In this document: one piece after another, positions 9,114 through 18,141 of the stretch
Layout: the number at the start of each line of letters is the position of its first letter
Numbering within the stretch: the first letter of the stretch is position 1
The notes under the pieces: model-generated
What the model was told of the DNA's origin: nothing
What the model saw: only the letters and a program-made list of their open reading frames with translations
The model's database searches: none
Made by a program: the position numbers and the translations under genes
From: Flavobacterium psychrophilum
GTDB taxonomy: Bacteria; Bacteroidota; Bacteroidia; Flavobacteriales; Flavobacteriaceae
Direction: 5' to 3'
NCBI GenBank assembly: GCA_022730285.1
Contig: DZCQ01000005.1
Coordinates: 23,427-87,426 of the forward strand
Length of the DNA: 64,000 nt

Positions 9114-9119
9114 ACTTTT

Positions 9120-9566
9120 ATGATATATAGAATTATAGTTTTCGTTTTCACACTATTTATTGTAGCTTGTACGAGTAAAAATAATATTCCAATACCTAAA
9201 AAACCAATAAAAAAAGAGGTAATGGAAAATATATTGTATGATTTAGCCATATTGCAAGCCTTAAAATCGTATAGCCCAGAAGTTTTAACCAAAAACAATA
9301 TTAATAGCAAAACCTATATTTACCAAAAATATAAAATTGATAGTTTGCAACTAGTACAAAACAATCTCTATTTTGCTTCTAACACAGAAGAATATGCAAA
9401 AATGTTTGAAAAAGTAGTCGAAAAAATTCAAAAGCAAAAATCTAATATCGATGCAATAATTTTAAAAGAAATTACCTTAAAAACAAAAAAGATAAGAGAT
9501 TCTATGCAAAAAAATAGCAAAAAAGCCAAAGAGAAACCTAAGTCTAAAATAATAATTTCTGGTTAG
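9120..9566 (+). CDS. DUF4296 lipoprotein
   Basis: A 148-residue probable lipoprotein: a hydrophobic N-terminus (MIYRIIVFVFTLFIVACTS) with a lipobox-like VAC, then a Lys-rich mature chain. The central segment (MENILYDLAILQALKSY, then YKIDSLQLVQNNLYFAS) is the DUF4296 pattern found across Bacteroidota. Function unknown. The last third is highly basic and probably disordered or helical. It lies between dihydroorotase and rbfA and is probably co-transcribed with pyrC. Confidence 0.8.
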   Translation: MIYRIIVFVFTLFIVACTSKNNIPIPKKPIKKEVMENILYDLAILQALKSYSPEVLTKNNINSKTYIYQKYKIDSLQLVQNNLYFASNTEEYAKMFEKVVEKIQKQKSNIDAIILKEITLKTKKIRDSMQKNSKKAKEKPKSKIIISG

Positions 9567-9601
9567 CTTGTAGTGCTTTAAAAAGTTACAAAATAATATC
9601 G

Positions 9602-9609
9602 TATTTTTG
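9602..9609 (+). promoter_or_regulatory. -7 element TATTTTTG abutting the rbfA start
   Basis: Exact TAnnTTTG match ending only 4 bases before the rbfA ATG at 9614. If it is used, transcription would begin at or within the start codon, giving a leaderless mRNA. Confidence 0.45.
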
Positions 9610-9613
9610 CAAA

Positions 9614-10006
9614 ATGGAAACAAATAGACAAAAAAAAATTGGAGGAGTTATACAAAAAGATTTAGTAGATATCTTACAAGGAGAAATTCGTAAAAATGGA
9701 ATTTCAAATCTAGTGATTTCTGTTTCTAAAGTAATTGTTACCACAGATTTAGGATTGGCAAAAGTATATTTAAGTATTTTTCCGCAAGAAAAAGCACCAG
9801 AAATATTAGAAGCAGTTAAATCTAATAGGATACTTATAAAACATGATTTATCTCAAAGAGTCAAACTGCAGTTACGAAAAGTTCCTAATTTGTCTTTTTA
9901 TATAGACGATAGTTTAGATTATATAGAAAAAATAGATAATGCACTTGCAGGCAAAGAAAACCCGATAGAAAATAGAGACCTTTTAGAACAAAGAAAGAAA
10001 ATTTAA
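9614..10006 (+). CDS. rbfA: 30S ribosome-binding factor A
   Basis: A KH-fold assembly factor that binds 30S precursors and helps 16S rRNA 5'-end maturation, notably in the cold. The 130-residue sequence has the family pattern: RQKKIGGVIQKDLVDIL at the N-terminus, VSKVIVTTDLGLAKVYLSIF in the middle and RVKLQLRKVPNLSFYIDDSLDY near the C-terminus (Arg-x-Val-Pro-x-Leu-x-Phe core). The permease gene begins two bases after its stop codon, so the two are an operon, an arrangement I recall in flavobacteria. Confidence 0.94.
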   Translation: METNRQKKIGGVIQKDLVDILQGEIRKNGISNLVISVSKVIVTTDLGLAKVYLSIFPQEKAPEILEAVKSNRILIKHDLSQRVKLQLRKVPNLSFYIDDSLDYIEKIDNALAGKENPIENRDLLEQRKKI

Positions 10007-10007
10007 T

Positions 10008-11210
10008 TTGAACTTTTCATTTTATATAGCAAAGCGATATATTTTTAGCAAAAGCAACAATAATGCTATTAATATCATATCAAAAATTGCCTTTGTAGGG
10101 ATTGTTGTAGGAGCATTAGTGCTTTTCGTTTTCATGTCTATTTTTAGTGGATTAAAAACATTTAGCCTTTCTTTTAGTAATAATTTTGACCCAGATTTAA
10201 AAATATTTCCCAAATATGGCAAAAGTTTTGTGCTTTCAAAACAAGAAAAAAAGGGTTTAAAAAACAACCAAAATATTGCTTTTTACAGTAAAATTATAGA
10301 AGAACGCGTGCTGTTTGTGTATAAAAACAAAGAACAAGTTTCGTATTTAAAAGCGGTAGATAATCAGTATGGTTTAGTAAATAAAGTAGGAAAAGTAATG
10401 TATCAAGGGCAGTGGCTTTCGCCCGAAACGCCACAAGTGGTAATAGGAAATGTAATCAGTCAGAAACTATCGTTAGGATTATTTGACATGGAAAATCCTC
10501 TGGAAGTATTTGTGCCAAAACCGGGAAAAGGGTCTATTACTAATCCGGAAAATGCGTTTAACAAAACAACTTTAATCCCCGTAGGAATATATTCTATTAA
10601 CGATGAACTCGATGCAAAATATGTCTTTGCAGACTTAACTATAGCACAGCAACTCCTAGAATATGCTCCAGACCAAATTACTGCAATAGAAATAAAATTA
10701 AAAAATATAGAAAACAGTAACGAGGTGGCAAAGCAACTAAATTCTATTTTTAACAACCAAGTAATTATTAAAAATAGAAAGCAACTAAACGATAGTTTGT
10801 ACAAAATGTTAAACACAGAAAACACCATACTATATTTAATATGTACTTTAGTTATTATTCTAATTCTATTTACTTTAGCTGGTGCAATTATCATGATGAT
10901 TATTGACAAACAGCCAAATTTAAGAACCCTCTATTGCTTAGGGACACCAGTTTCTGACTTAAAAAATATATTTTTATTTCATGGAGCAATTTTAACCTTT
11001 ATTGGAGGCTTAATAGGACTGTTAATAGGGATTGTATTGGTTGTAATACAGCAATACCACAAGATTATCATGATTACCGAAACACTAGCATATCCAGTAG
11101 TTTTTAATTTTGAAAATGTATTAATTGTAATGCTAACTATAAATATTTTAGGATTAATAGCAACATTAATAGCAAGCAATAGAGTAAATAACAAGCTGTT
11201 ACGTGAGTAA
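10008..11210 (+). CDS. FtsX/LolC-like ABC transporter permease
   Basis: A 400-residue integral membrane protein with the MacB/LolCE layout: one N-terminal helix (AFVGIVVGALVLFVFMSIFSGL), a large periplasmic domain (about 50-270) and three C-terminal helices starting LYLICTLVIILILFTLAGAI. Proteins of this type work with a separate ATPase, for example in lipoprotein release to the outer membrane, and no ATPase gene is adjacent. The start is TTG, two bases after the rbfA stop; the next Met is residue 44, inside the first helix, so an ATG start is not possible. Confidence 0.87.
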   Translation: MNFSFYIAKRYIFSKSNNNAINIISKIAFVGIVVGALVLFVFMSIFSGLKTFSLSFSNNFDPDLKIFPKYGKSFVLSKQEKKGLKNNQNIAFYSKIIEERVLFVYKNKEQVSYLKAVDNQYGLVNKVGKVMYQGQWLSPETPQVVIGNVISQKLSLGLFDMENPLEVFVPKPGKGSITNPENAFNKTTLIPVGIYSINDELDAKYVFADLTIAQQLLEYAPDQITAIEIKLKNIENSNEVAKQLNSIFNNQVIIKNRKQLNDSLYKMLNTENTILYLICTLVIILILFTLAGAIIMMIIDKQPNLRTLYCLGTPVSDLKNIFLFHGAILTFIGGLIGLLIGIVLVVIQQYHKIIMITETLAYPVVFNFENVLIVMLTINILGLIATLIASNRVNNKLLRE

Positions 11211-11315
11211 TTTTTGAAAAATAACTATTAGAATAAAATTAGGGATAATTTATCCGTAAATTCTTCTTTAAATATAAAAACAGCACCTTTAATTTATAAT
11301 AAAAACACAAGTAAA

Positions 11316-12569
11316 ATGCAACACATTATCGATAGATTTATAAGTTATGTAACTATAGATACCGAATCGGATCCAAACTCAGAAACTACTCCAAGTACCT
11401 GCAAACAATGGGATTTGGCTAATAAACTAGTTCAGGAACTTAAAGATATTGGCATGCAAGACGTTACGATAGATGAAAAATCTTACATCATGGCAACACT
11501 GCCCAGCAATGTATCCCACAAAGTGCCTACAATAGGATTTATTGCACATTTTGATACCACACCAGACTTTACAGGAAAAGGAGTAAATCCGCAAATAATT
11601 AAAAATTATGACGGAACTGATATTATTTTAAATAAAGAAAAAAATATAATTCTTTCTCCTAAATATTTTAAAGATTTACTTCAATACAAAGGGCAAACCA
11701 TCATCACTACAGATGGAACAACCTTGCTGGGAGCAGATGATAAAGCTGGAATTACGGAAATAGTTTCGGCAATGGAATATTTAATTCAAAATCCAGAAAT
11801 CCCACACGGAAAAATACGTGTTGGTTTTACTCCAGATGAAGAAATAGGGCGTGGTGCTCATCATTTTGATGTCAAAAAATTTGATTGCGATTGGGCATAC
11901 ACCATGGACGGCAGTCAAATTGGAGAATTAGAATATGAAAATTTTAATGCGGCAGGTGTCAAAATAATTTTTAAAGGCAAAAGCGTACACCCAGGCTATG
12001 CTAAAGGCAAAATGATAAACTCTATGCTGCTAGCAAATGAGTTTATGAATGCTTTGCCAGAAAATGAAATTCCGCAAGAAACCAAAGGATACAAAGGTTT
12101 TTTCCATGTAACAAAGCTCGCAGGAAGTATTGAAGAAACTAATTTGGAATTAATAATTAGAGATCACGACGCCTTAAAATTTAAAAAGCGCAAAAAAAAG
12201 ATTGCAACTATTGTTCAAAAAATGAATAAAAAATATGCCAAACAATTTGGCGAAGATATTGTAGTAGCTACCATAAACGACCAATATTACAATATGAAAG
12301 AAAAAGTACTCCCAGTATTTTATATTATAGATATTGCTGAAAAAGCTATGAAAAACTTAGGAATTACACCGCGTATAAAAGCAATAAGAGGAGGTACCGA
12401 CGGATGCCAACTTTCGTATAAAGGACTACCTTGTCCTAATATTTTTGCTGGAGGACATAATTTTCATGGAAAATATGAATACGTTCCAGTCGAAAGTATG
12501 CAAAAAGCAACAGAAGTTATAGCACAAATTGCCCAAATTACAGCTTCTGGAAATTACAAGAAAAAATAA
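11316..12569 (+). CDS. pepT: Tripeptide aminopeptidase (peptidase T, M20B)
   Basis: A zinc-dependent cytoplasmic exopeptidase that removes the N-terminal residue of tripeptides. The 417 residues cover the full M20B family. Visible metal and catalytic motifs: [13 protein letters not shown] (His-x-Asp), [15 protein letters not shown] (bridging Asp), [14 protein letters not shown] (general base Glu pair), [17 protein letters not shown] and, near the C-terminus, [17 protein letters not shown] with the last His. It ends 30 bases from the convergent folP. Confidence 0.95.
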   Translation: MQHIIDRFISYVTIDTESDPNSETTPSTCKQWDLANKLVQELKDIGMQDVTIDEKSYIMATLPSNVSHKVPTIGFIAHFDTTPDFTGKGVNPQIIKNYDGTDIILNKEKNIILSPKYFKDLLQYKGQTIITTDGTTLLGADDKAGITEIVSAMEYLIQNPEIPHGKIRVGFTPDEEIGRGAHHFDVKKFDCDWAYTMDGSQIGELEYENFNAAGVKIIFKGKSVHPGYAKGKMINSMLLANEFMNALPENEIPQETKGYKGFFHVTKLAGSIEETNLELIIRDHDALKFKKRKKKIATIVQKMNKKYAKQFGEDIVVATINDQYYNMKEKVLPVFYIIDIAEKAMKNLGITPRIKAIRGGTDGCQLSYKGLPCPNIFAGGHNFHGKYEYVPVESMQKATEVIAQIAQITASGNYKKK

Positions 12570-12599
12570 AAAGGAAAGAGCCAAGAGCCGTGGAGCGAA

Positions 12600-13424
12600 T
12601 TATTTTTCAATTTCTTCCCATAATTTAATGCACTCCATTGCTTCTTTCACATCATGTACTCGAAGGATATTTGCTTTTTTAGTCAAAGCAATTGTATTCA
12701 AGACTGTTGTGCCATTCAAGGCATTTTCGGTATTAGTATTTAGGGTTTTATATACCATCGATTTTCTGGAAATTCCAACTAATATAGGTAATTCTAAAAA
12801 ATGAAATAATTCTAATTTTTGCAATACCTCAAAATTTTGCTTTGTTGTTTTAGCAAATCCAAAACCAGGATCTACAATTAAATCGTTGATTCCTAAAGAC
12901 CTCGCCTTTGCAATTTTTTCAGAAAAATAAAATAAAATTTCTTGCACAACATCTTCATAATCTGTAAAACTTTGCATGGTTTTTGGTGTTTCTCTTAAAT
13001 GCATCATGCTATAAGGAACTTGTAATTTGGCAATTGTTTCTAACATCTGAGAATCTAAATTCCCAGCCGAAATGTCATTTATCATTGCAGCACCTTCGTT
13101 TATACAAGCAATTGCTACTTCACTATTAAATGTGTCTATAGACAATATAGCTTTTGGGAATTTTTTTACAATTAACTGCACCACTGGAAGTACTCTGTTT
13201 AATTCTTCCTCTGCATTAATAGTATTTGCGTCCGGTTTGGTAGACTGCCCACCAATATCAATAAATGTTGCTCCGTCCTGTAGTATTTTCTCCACTTGAT
13301 TTAAAATAGATGAAGAATCTTTATATTTTCCGCCATCGTAAAAAGAATCTGGTGTAATGTTTAAAATTCCCATTACTTTTGGTGTTGATAAATCTATAAG
13401 TTGTCCGAGGCAATTAATGGTCAT
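12600..13424 (-). CDS. folP: Dihydropteroate synthase
   Basis: Condenses p-aminobenzoate with dihydropterin pyrophosphate in folate synthesis; the target of sulfonamides. The TIM-barrel enzyme of 274 residues shows the family signatures VMGILNITPDSFYDGG near the N-terminus, ATFIDIGGQSTKPDA, IVDPGFGFAKTTKQN and PILVGISRKSM, plus the C-terminal RVHDVKEAMEC. It diverges from the DUF1599 gene at 13517, an arrangement I recall in flavobacterial genomes. Confidence 0.96.
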   Translation of the reverse strand: MTINCLGQLIDLSTPKVMGILNITPDSFYDGGKYKDSSSILNQVEKILQDGATFIDIGGQSTKPDANTINAEEELNRVLPVVQLIVKKFPKAILSIDTFNSEVAIACINEGAAMINDISAGNLDSQMLETIAKLQVPYSMMHLRETPKTMQSFTDYEDVVQEILFYFSEKIAKARSLGINDLIVDPGFGFAKTTKQNFEVLQKLELFHFLELPILVGISRKSMVYKTLNTNTENALNGTTVLNTIALTKKANILRVHDVKEAMECIKLWEEIEK

Positions 13425-13481
13425 GCTATATTTTATGAATAATTTGATTCAAAATTACTATTTATATTGCTTAAAAAATCT

Positions 13482-13489
13482 TATTTTTG
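13482..13489 (+). promoter_or_regulatory. Flavobacterial -7 promoter element TATTTTTG
   Basis: Exact TAnnTTTG match in the divergent folP/DUF1599 gap, 27 bases before the ATG chosen at 13517. It overlaps the TTG at 13487, which argues against that codon being the translation start. Confidence 0.55.
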
Positions 13490-13516
13490 AAAAAAATAGA
13501 ACAAAGAAAATCAAAA

Positions 13517-14059
13517 ATGAGTAACACCTTGCAAGAATATGACGCAATCATTCTAATTTGTAGAGATTTATTCGAAAAGAAAATGTCCGATTATGGAAGT
13601 GCTTGGCGTATTATGCGGCTGTCTTCACTTACAGATCAAATTTTTATCAAAGCACAACGAATTCGAGGTTTGCAAGAAAATGCAGTGCAAAAAATTGCTG
13701 AAAATGAGACGACAGAATTTATTGGAATTATCAACTATGCGATAATAGCATTAATTCAGATTGAAAAAGGAATTGCCACGCAACCGGACTTGAATCTTAC
13801 AGCTGCCTTGCAATTGTATGATAAAAATGTATTGATAACCAAAGAGTTAATGGAAAATAAAAACCATGACTATGGAGAGGCTTGGAGAGAAATGAGAGTA
13901 AGTTCTCTTACGGATCTGATTTTGCAAAAAATATTGCGTGTAAAACAAATTGAAGATAATAAAGGAAAAACAATCGTTTCTGAAGGAATAGATGCCAACT
14001 ACCAAGACATGATTAATTATGCCATTTTTGCCTTAATTTTAATTAAATATCATGAATAA
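13517..14059 (+). CDS. DUF1599 protein with two tandem repeats
   Basis: A 180-residue all-helical protein of unknown role, built from two copies of one ~80-residue unit. Unit 1 has LFEKKMSDYGSAWRIMRLSSLTD and unit 2 has LMENKNHDYGEAWREMRVSSLTD; each ends with an INYAI(I/F)ALI motif. The His/Asp-Tyr-Gly and Arg-x-x-Ser-Leu-Thr-Asp positions are conserved in both, pointing to a shared binding site; the DUF1599 family has been likened to nucleotide-modifying or MazG-like folds, which I cannot confirm. I chose ATG 13517 over TTG 13487. Its end overlaps the next gene by 8 bases. Confidence 0.8.
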   Translation: MSNTLQEYDAIILICRDLFEKKMSDYGSAWRIMRLSSLTDQIFIKAQRIRGLQENAVQKIAENETTEFIGIINYAIIALIQIEKGIATQPDLNLTAALQLYDKNVLITKELMENKNHDYGEAWREMRVSSLTDLILQKILRVKQIEDNKGKTIVSEGIDANYQDMINYAIFALILIKYHE

Positions 14060-15155
14060 TTATACAAATATACTTTCTTGGATGCTAAGAATTATCGTGT
14101 CTGGATTATTTGTCATTTCCGCACTTGGTAAGTTGTATCCATCGCCATATTTTGCAATTTCCACTTTCGAAGTGCAACAACTATATCCTTTAGGAATCCC
14201 AGAAGCAATAGCTCCTTTCTTATCAAGAGCTTTGATAGGATTTGAATTTGCTTTAGGAATTTTACTATTATTAAATTTTCAGATTAAAAGAGTTGTTATT
14301 CCTGCAACTATTTTTGTCCTTTTGGTATTTACGATACACCTTTCTTATGTGAGTTTTCAAACAGGTGGAACTACTGGAAATTGTGGTTGTTTTGGTGATT
14401 TAATTCCAATGACTCCCATAGAATCTATCATTAAAAATAGTATTGCAATGGTTTTGTTAGTAATTTTATATACTATCACGACTAAAAGAAATAACGATAA
14501 ATGGCTTCCAATTATTGGAATTTCATTACTATCTATCGGAATATTATTTTTTATAGCTCCAATCAAAAAAATCACCACAGATTTTGTTGTAGTTCCTGAA
14601 ACCTCTACAATCGAAATGGATACAATTAGCAAACCTTCTGTGCAAGAAACAGAAAATATTTCCTCTGAAATAAAGTTAGATACTGTAGAAAAAAAATCTA
14701 AACTACCCAAAAACACGCCAGATATAATGGTAGAAGACAAAACCCAGCCAGCAAAAGTAAAATCTGGATATGCTAAATTTTTCTCCAAAATAGATTCTGG
14801 TAAAAAGACATTATGCTTTTTTGTGCCAGGCTGCGATCATTGTAGAGTTGCTGCAAAACAGCTTACAGAATTAAAACAAAAAAATCCTAATTCCCCTGCT
14901 GTATTTGTATTATTTATGAATGAAGAAATAGATTTGATACCAGATTTTTTTAAAGAAGCAGGTGCAACATATCCTTATAAAATTATTGAAGTTATCCCAT
15001 TTTGGACCTTCCTTGGTTCGGGAAATCAAACCCCTGGAGTTCGCTATCTGTGGAATGGAAATACTATAAAATATTACGAGGGAATAACCACCAACCAATT
15101 TAACCCAACAGATTATGAAGTTATAATCGAAAAACCCTTTTCCCCATCTAAATAA
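14052..15155 (+). CDS. BT_3928-type DoxX/MauE membrane protein fused to thioredoxin-like domain
   Basis: A 367-residue fusion. Residues 1-170 contain four to five membrane helices of the DoxX/MauE type, with the paired cysteines GNCGCFGD (C111, C113). A polar linker (about 175-235) follows, then a thioredoxin-like domain with CDHC (C261, C264), followed by FVLFMNEEIDLIPDF. Such proteins probably pass reducing power across the inner membrane, since the membrane half resembles redox-associated MauE and the second half carries a CxxC. The gene overlaps DUF1599 by 8 bases and precedes a TlpA-like lipoprotein gene by 7 bases. Confidence 0.82.
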   Translation: MNNYTNILSWMLRIIVSGLFVISALGKLYPSPYFAISTFEVQQLYPLGIPEAIAPFLSRALIGFEFALGILLLLNFQIKRVVIPATIFVLLVFTIHLSYVSFQTGGTTGNCGCFGDLIPMTPIESIIKNSIAMVLLVILYTITTKRNNDKWLPIIGISLLSIGILFFIAPIKKITTDFVVVPETSTIEMDTISKPSVQETENISSEIKLDTVEKKSKLPKNTPDIMVEDKTQPAKVKSGYAKFFSKIDSGKKTLCFFVPGCDHCRVAAKQLTELKQKNPNSPAVFVLFMNEEIDLIPDFFKEAGATYPYKIIEVIPFWTFLGSGNQTPGVRYLWNGNTIKYYEGITTNQFNPTDYEVIIEKPFSPSK

Positions 15156-15162
15156 TTAAATT

Positions 15163-15669
15163 ATGAAAAAGTTACTTTGTTTGTTTTCGGTATTGTTGTT
15201 TTCTATCTCGTGTACAAAGGCTCAAAAGCAATTTTTTACACCACAAGCACTCTCTAGTACTTTGATTACTGAAAATAACAGTAAAATTACATTTCAAGAA
15301 ATTTTAAAAAACAACCAAGGCAAACCAATCGTTTTGGAAGTTTGGGCTTCTTGGTGTGGCGATTGTGTGAAAAACATGCCAAATATTAAACAATTACAAA
15401 AAAATTATCCGGTAGCAAATTTTGTATTTCTATCTTGTGATAAAAATGAAGAAGATTGGAAGGCAGGAGTAGAAAAGCATGAATTAGTTGGAAAAAATTA
15501 TCTAATACCAGATGGCATGAAAGGATCTTTTGCAAAAGAAATAGATGTAAACTGGATTCCAAGATATATAATTATAGATAAAAACGGAAAAATTGTTTTA
15601 TATAACGCCATCGAAACGGATTATGTAGCTGTAAATGAATTACTTAAAAAACTAACCAATGAGAACTAA
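15163..15669 (+). CDS. TlpA-family thioredoxin-like lipoprotein
   Basis: A 168-residue envelope thiol-disulfide oxidoreductase. The N-terminus MKKLLCLFSVLLFSISCTK is a lipoprotein signal with the lipid-bearing Cys at residue 17. The thioredoxin fold follows with the active site WASWCGDC (C65, C68), KNMPNIKQLQ and a cis-Pro region DVNWIPRYIIID. It likely acts in the periplasm, reducing or oxidising partner disulfides, and the neighbouring DoxX-thioredoxin fusion (7 bases upstream) is the natural electron partner by inference. It overlaps the tpiA start by 11 bases. Confidence 0.86.
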   Translation: MKKLLCLFSVLLFSISCTKAQKQFFTPQALSSTLITENNSKITFQEILKNNQGKPIVLEVWASWCGDCVKNMPNIKQLQKNYPVANFVFLSCDKNEEDWKAGVEKHELVGKNYLIPDGMKGSFAKEIDVNWIPRYIIIDKNGKIVLYNAIETDYVAVNELLKKLTNEN

Positions 15670-16420
15670 AATTGTTGCTGGAAATTGGAAAATGAACAAA
15701 AATTCTGAAGAAACAGAAGACTTAATTAATGAACTAATAGACAAATTGCCGACAGAAACTTCTGTTGAAATTATTATTGCACCAACTTTTGTAAATTTAG
15801 CCTCGGCTGTAGATCATACCGAATTTACAAACATTCAAGTGGCGGCACAAAACATGAATCAGGAAGAAAGCGGTGCATATACAGGAGAAATTTCTGCAAG
15901 CATGTTAAAAAGTGTAGGAGTAAGCACCGTTATTTTAGGACATTCCGAACGAAGATCTATTTTTCACGAAACAAATGCAATCATTGCCTATAAAGTAGAT
16001 ACAGCATTGCGTTATGAAATGCGAGTTATTTTTTGTTTTGGAGAAGAATTAAAAGATCGTCAAAGCAATCAGCATTTTAATGTGGTAGAAAATCAACTAC
16101 GTGACGGATTATTTCATTTAGATAAAGACTCTTGGTCTAAGATAATTTTGGCATACGAGCCAGTTTGGGCAATCGGGACAGGCGAAACAGCAAGTCCAGA
16201 ACAAGCACAAGAAATGCATCAATTTATACGAAATTTAGTTCAAAAAGTTTTTGGAAGTGAAATTGCAAACCAAGTTTCGATACTTTATGGTGGAAGTGTA
16301 AAGCCGAATAATGCTCTTGAAATTTTTTCGCAACCAGATATTGATGGAGGCTTAATAGGTGGGGCAGCACTAAATGCTGAAGATTTTACGGCTATTGTTG
16401 TTGCAAGTGATAATTGCTAA
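15659..16420 (+). CDS. tpiA: Triosephosphate isomerase
   Basis: Interconverts dihydroxyacetone phosphate and glyceraldehyde 3-phosphate in glycolysis. All catalytic elements are present in the 253 residues: AGNWKMNKN with Lys11, GHSERR with His95, and AYEPVWAIGTG with Glu167, followed by the phosphate-binding YGGSVKPNNA and GGLIGGAAL loops. The ATG lies inside the end of the TlpA-like gene (11-base overlap), so translation is coupled. It converges with thyA, leaving 5 bases between the stops. Confidence 0.98.
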   Translation: MRTKIVAGNWKMNKNSEETEDLINELIDKLPTETSVEIIIAPTFVNLASAVDHTEFTNIQVAAQNMNQEESGAYTGEISASMLKSVGVSTVILGHSERRSIFHETNAIIAYKVDTALRYEMRVIFCFGEELKDRQSNQHFNVVENQLRDGLFHLDKDSWSKIILAYEPVWAIGTGETASPEQAQEMHQFIRNLVQKVFGSEIANQVSILYGGSVKPNNALEIFSQPDIDGGLIGGAALNAEDFTAIVVASDNC

Positions 16421-16425
16421 AAATA

Positions 16426-17250
16426 TTATACAGCAACTGCTCCTTTTATGTGTGGGTGTGCATCATAATCTTGAAGGGTAAAATCTTCAAATTTGAAATC
16501 TAAAATATTTATTATTTCTGGATTTAAAATCATTTTTGGCAATGGTTTCGGCTCTCTAGATAGTTGGAGTTCTAGTTGTTCCAAATGGTTGTTGTACACA
16601 TGTACATCTCCAAAAGTATGAATGAATTCGCCTAATTCCAAATTGCAAACTTGGGCAATCATCATGGTAAATAATGCATAAGACGCAATGTTAAAAGGCA
16701 CACCTAGAAAAACATCGGCACTACGTTGGTATAACTGGCAAGAAAGTTTATTATCTGCAACATAAAATTGAAAAAATGCATGACATGGAGGCAATGCCAC
16801 CTTTTTATTGGCAACATTCTCTGCAAAAGATTTTGTAACATCAGGTAATACCGAAGGATTCCAAGCAGAAATTAACATTCTGCGACTGTTTGGATTTGTT
16901 TGTAATGTTTGGATAAGTTCTGTTATTTGGTCTATTTCTTCTCCATTCCAATTTCTCCATTGATAGCCATAAACTGGACCTAATTCGCCGTTTTCATCTG
17001 CCCATTCATCCCAAATTTTCACGCCATTTTCTTTTAAATATGCAATATTTGTGTCTCCTTTTAAAAACCAAAGTAATTCATGGATAATGGATTTTAAATG
17101 CAACTTTTTTGTAGTTACCATTGGGAAACCTTGACTTAAATCGAACCGCATTTGGTAGCCAAAGATGCTTTTGGTACCTGTTCCTGTTCTATCTCCTTTT
17201 TGTACTCCATTTAGAAGCACTTGTTTTACTAAGTCGTGATACTGTTTCAA
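16426..17250 (-). CDS. thyA: Thymidylate synthase
   Basis: Methylates dUMP to dTMP using methylene-tetrahydrofolate. The 274-residue sequence has [13 protein letters not shown] (Arg for substrate phosphate), [24 protein letters not shown], the active-site [12 protein letters not shown] (Cys156) and the dUMP-binding [17 protein letters not shown]. The start codon is TTG: no ATG precedes it in frame and the next Met (residue 34) would cut off the conserved Arg. It is downstream of the BFN gene on the same strand. Confidence 0.97.
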   Translation of the reverse strand: MKQYHDLVKQVLLNGVQKGDRTGTGTKSIFGYQMRFDLSQGFPMVTTKKLHLKSIIHELLWFLKGDTNIAYLKENGVKIWDEWADENGELGPVYGYQWRNWNGEEIDQITELIQTLQTNPNSRRMLISAWNPSVLPDVTKSFAENVANKKVALPPCHAFFQFYVADNKLSCQLYQRSADVFLGVPFNIASYALFTMMIAQVCNLELGEFIHTFGDVHVYNNHLEQLELQLSREPKPLPKMILNPEIINILDFKFEDFTLQDYDAHPHIKGAVAV

Positions 17251-17298
17251 TTTTTTTAAAAATAAGTTTAGCTATTTTGACAAAAAGTATTTGGAATA

Positions 17299-17913
17299 TT
17301 AGGACTCTCTTCTAGAAATTTCATCACGAATTTTTGCTGCTTTTTCATAATCTTCTTCTTGTACAGATATTTCTAACAATTCGTGTAGTTGAGATATACT
17401 ATGTTCGTGATAAGCATTTGTTTCTGTTACAGTTTCCTTTTTTATTTCAAATGGATTGTGTGTAGTCTCCTCTTTTTCTTCTGGAGGTGTATTTGGATTT
17501 ATTTTTAAATAAATTCCAGCTTTCTCTAAAATGTTTCTATAGGTAAATATTGGAGCTTCAAATCGTAAGGCTAATGCAATTGCATCGGAAGTTCTTGCAT
17601 CTATAATTTCTTCAATTTTATCTCTTTCGCATATTATGCTAGAATAAAAAACACCATCTACGAGTTTATGAATAATTACTTGCTTAATAACAATGCCAAA
17701 CCTATCAGCAAAATTTTTAAACAAATCGTGAGTTAAGGGACGCGGAGGGTTAATTTCTTTTTCAATAGCAACAGCAATAGATTGTGCTTCTGAAGCACCA
17801 ATAACAATAGGAAGCTTCCTGTCTCCATCTACTTCATTTAATATCAACGCATAAGCTCCATTTTGAGTTTGGCTATATGATATTCCTTTAATAGTTAATT
17901 TTACTAAACTCAT
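17299..17913 (-). CDS. Bifunctional nuclease family protein with UVR motif
   Basis: A 204-residue protein. Residues 1-125 form a BFN (DUF151) domain: GAYALILNEVDGDRKLPIVIG, EAQSIAVAIEKEINPPRPLTHDL and IDARTSDAIALALRFEAPIF. After a charged linker, the last ~35 residues form a UVR (UvrB/UvrC) coiled-coil motif (LHELLEISVQEEDYEKAAKIRDE). BFN proteins of bacteria and plants have been reported to act on DNA and RNA; the cellular job in flavobacteria is unclear. The UVR tail suggests partnering with another protein. thyA lies 48 bases downstream. Confidence 0.85.
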   Translation of the reverse strand: MSLVKLTIKGISYSQTQNGAYALILNEVDGDRKLPIVIGASEAQSIAVAIEKEINPPRPLTHDLFKNFADRFGIVIKQVIIHKLVDGVFYSSIICERDKIEEIIDARTSDAIALALRFEAPIFTYRNILEKAGIYLKINPNTPPEEKEETTHNPFEIKKETVTETNAYHEHSISQLHELLEISVQEEDYEKAAKIRDEISRRES

Positions 17914-18047
17914 CTTTTTAATTTATAAATGATTTTGGATAAATAAAGCAACTATCTAAATATAATAGAAACATTTATTATTAGTTGGATTTTTTAAATA
18001 AAATCTATTGCAAAGTAACAAAATCTTTTTGCTTAAAAAAAATGAAA

Positions 18048-18088
18048 ATAAAAAAAGGTACATAGTAAATGGAAATACTACATACCTT
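18048..18088 (-). terminator. Rho-independent terminator after etfBA
   Basis: A 13-base arm (AAGGTACATAGTA, 18055-18067) pairs with TACTACATACCTT (18076-18088) with two internal mismatches. On the minus strand it is followed by a T-run (A-run at 18048-18056 on the plus strand). It lies about 55 bases past the etfA stop. Confidence 0.7.
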
Positions 18089-18141
18089 GTGTTAAAATGT
18101 TTTGGTTAATAATAGCTATTAGTTCTTACAAAAAATATTTT

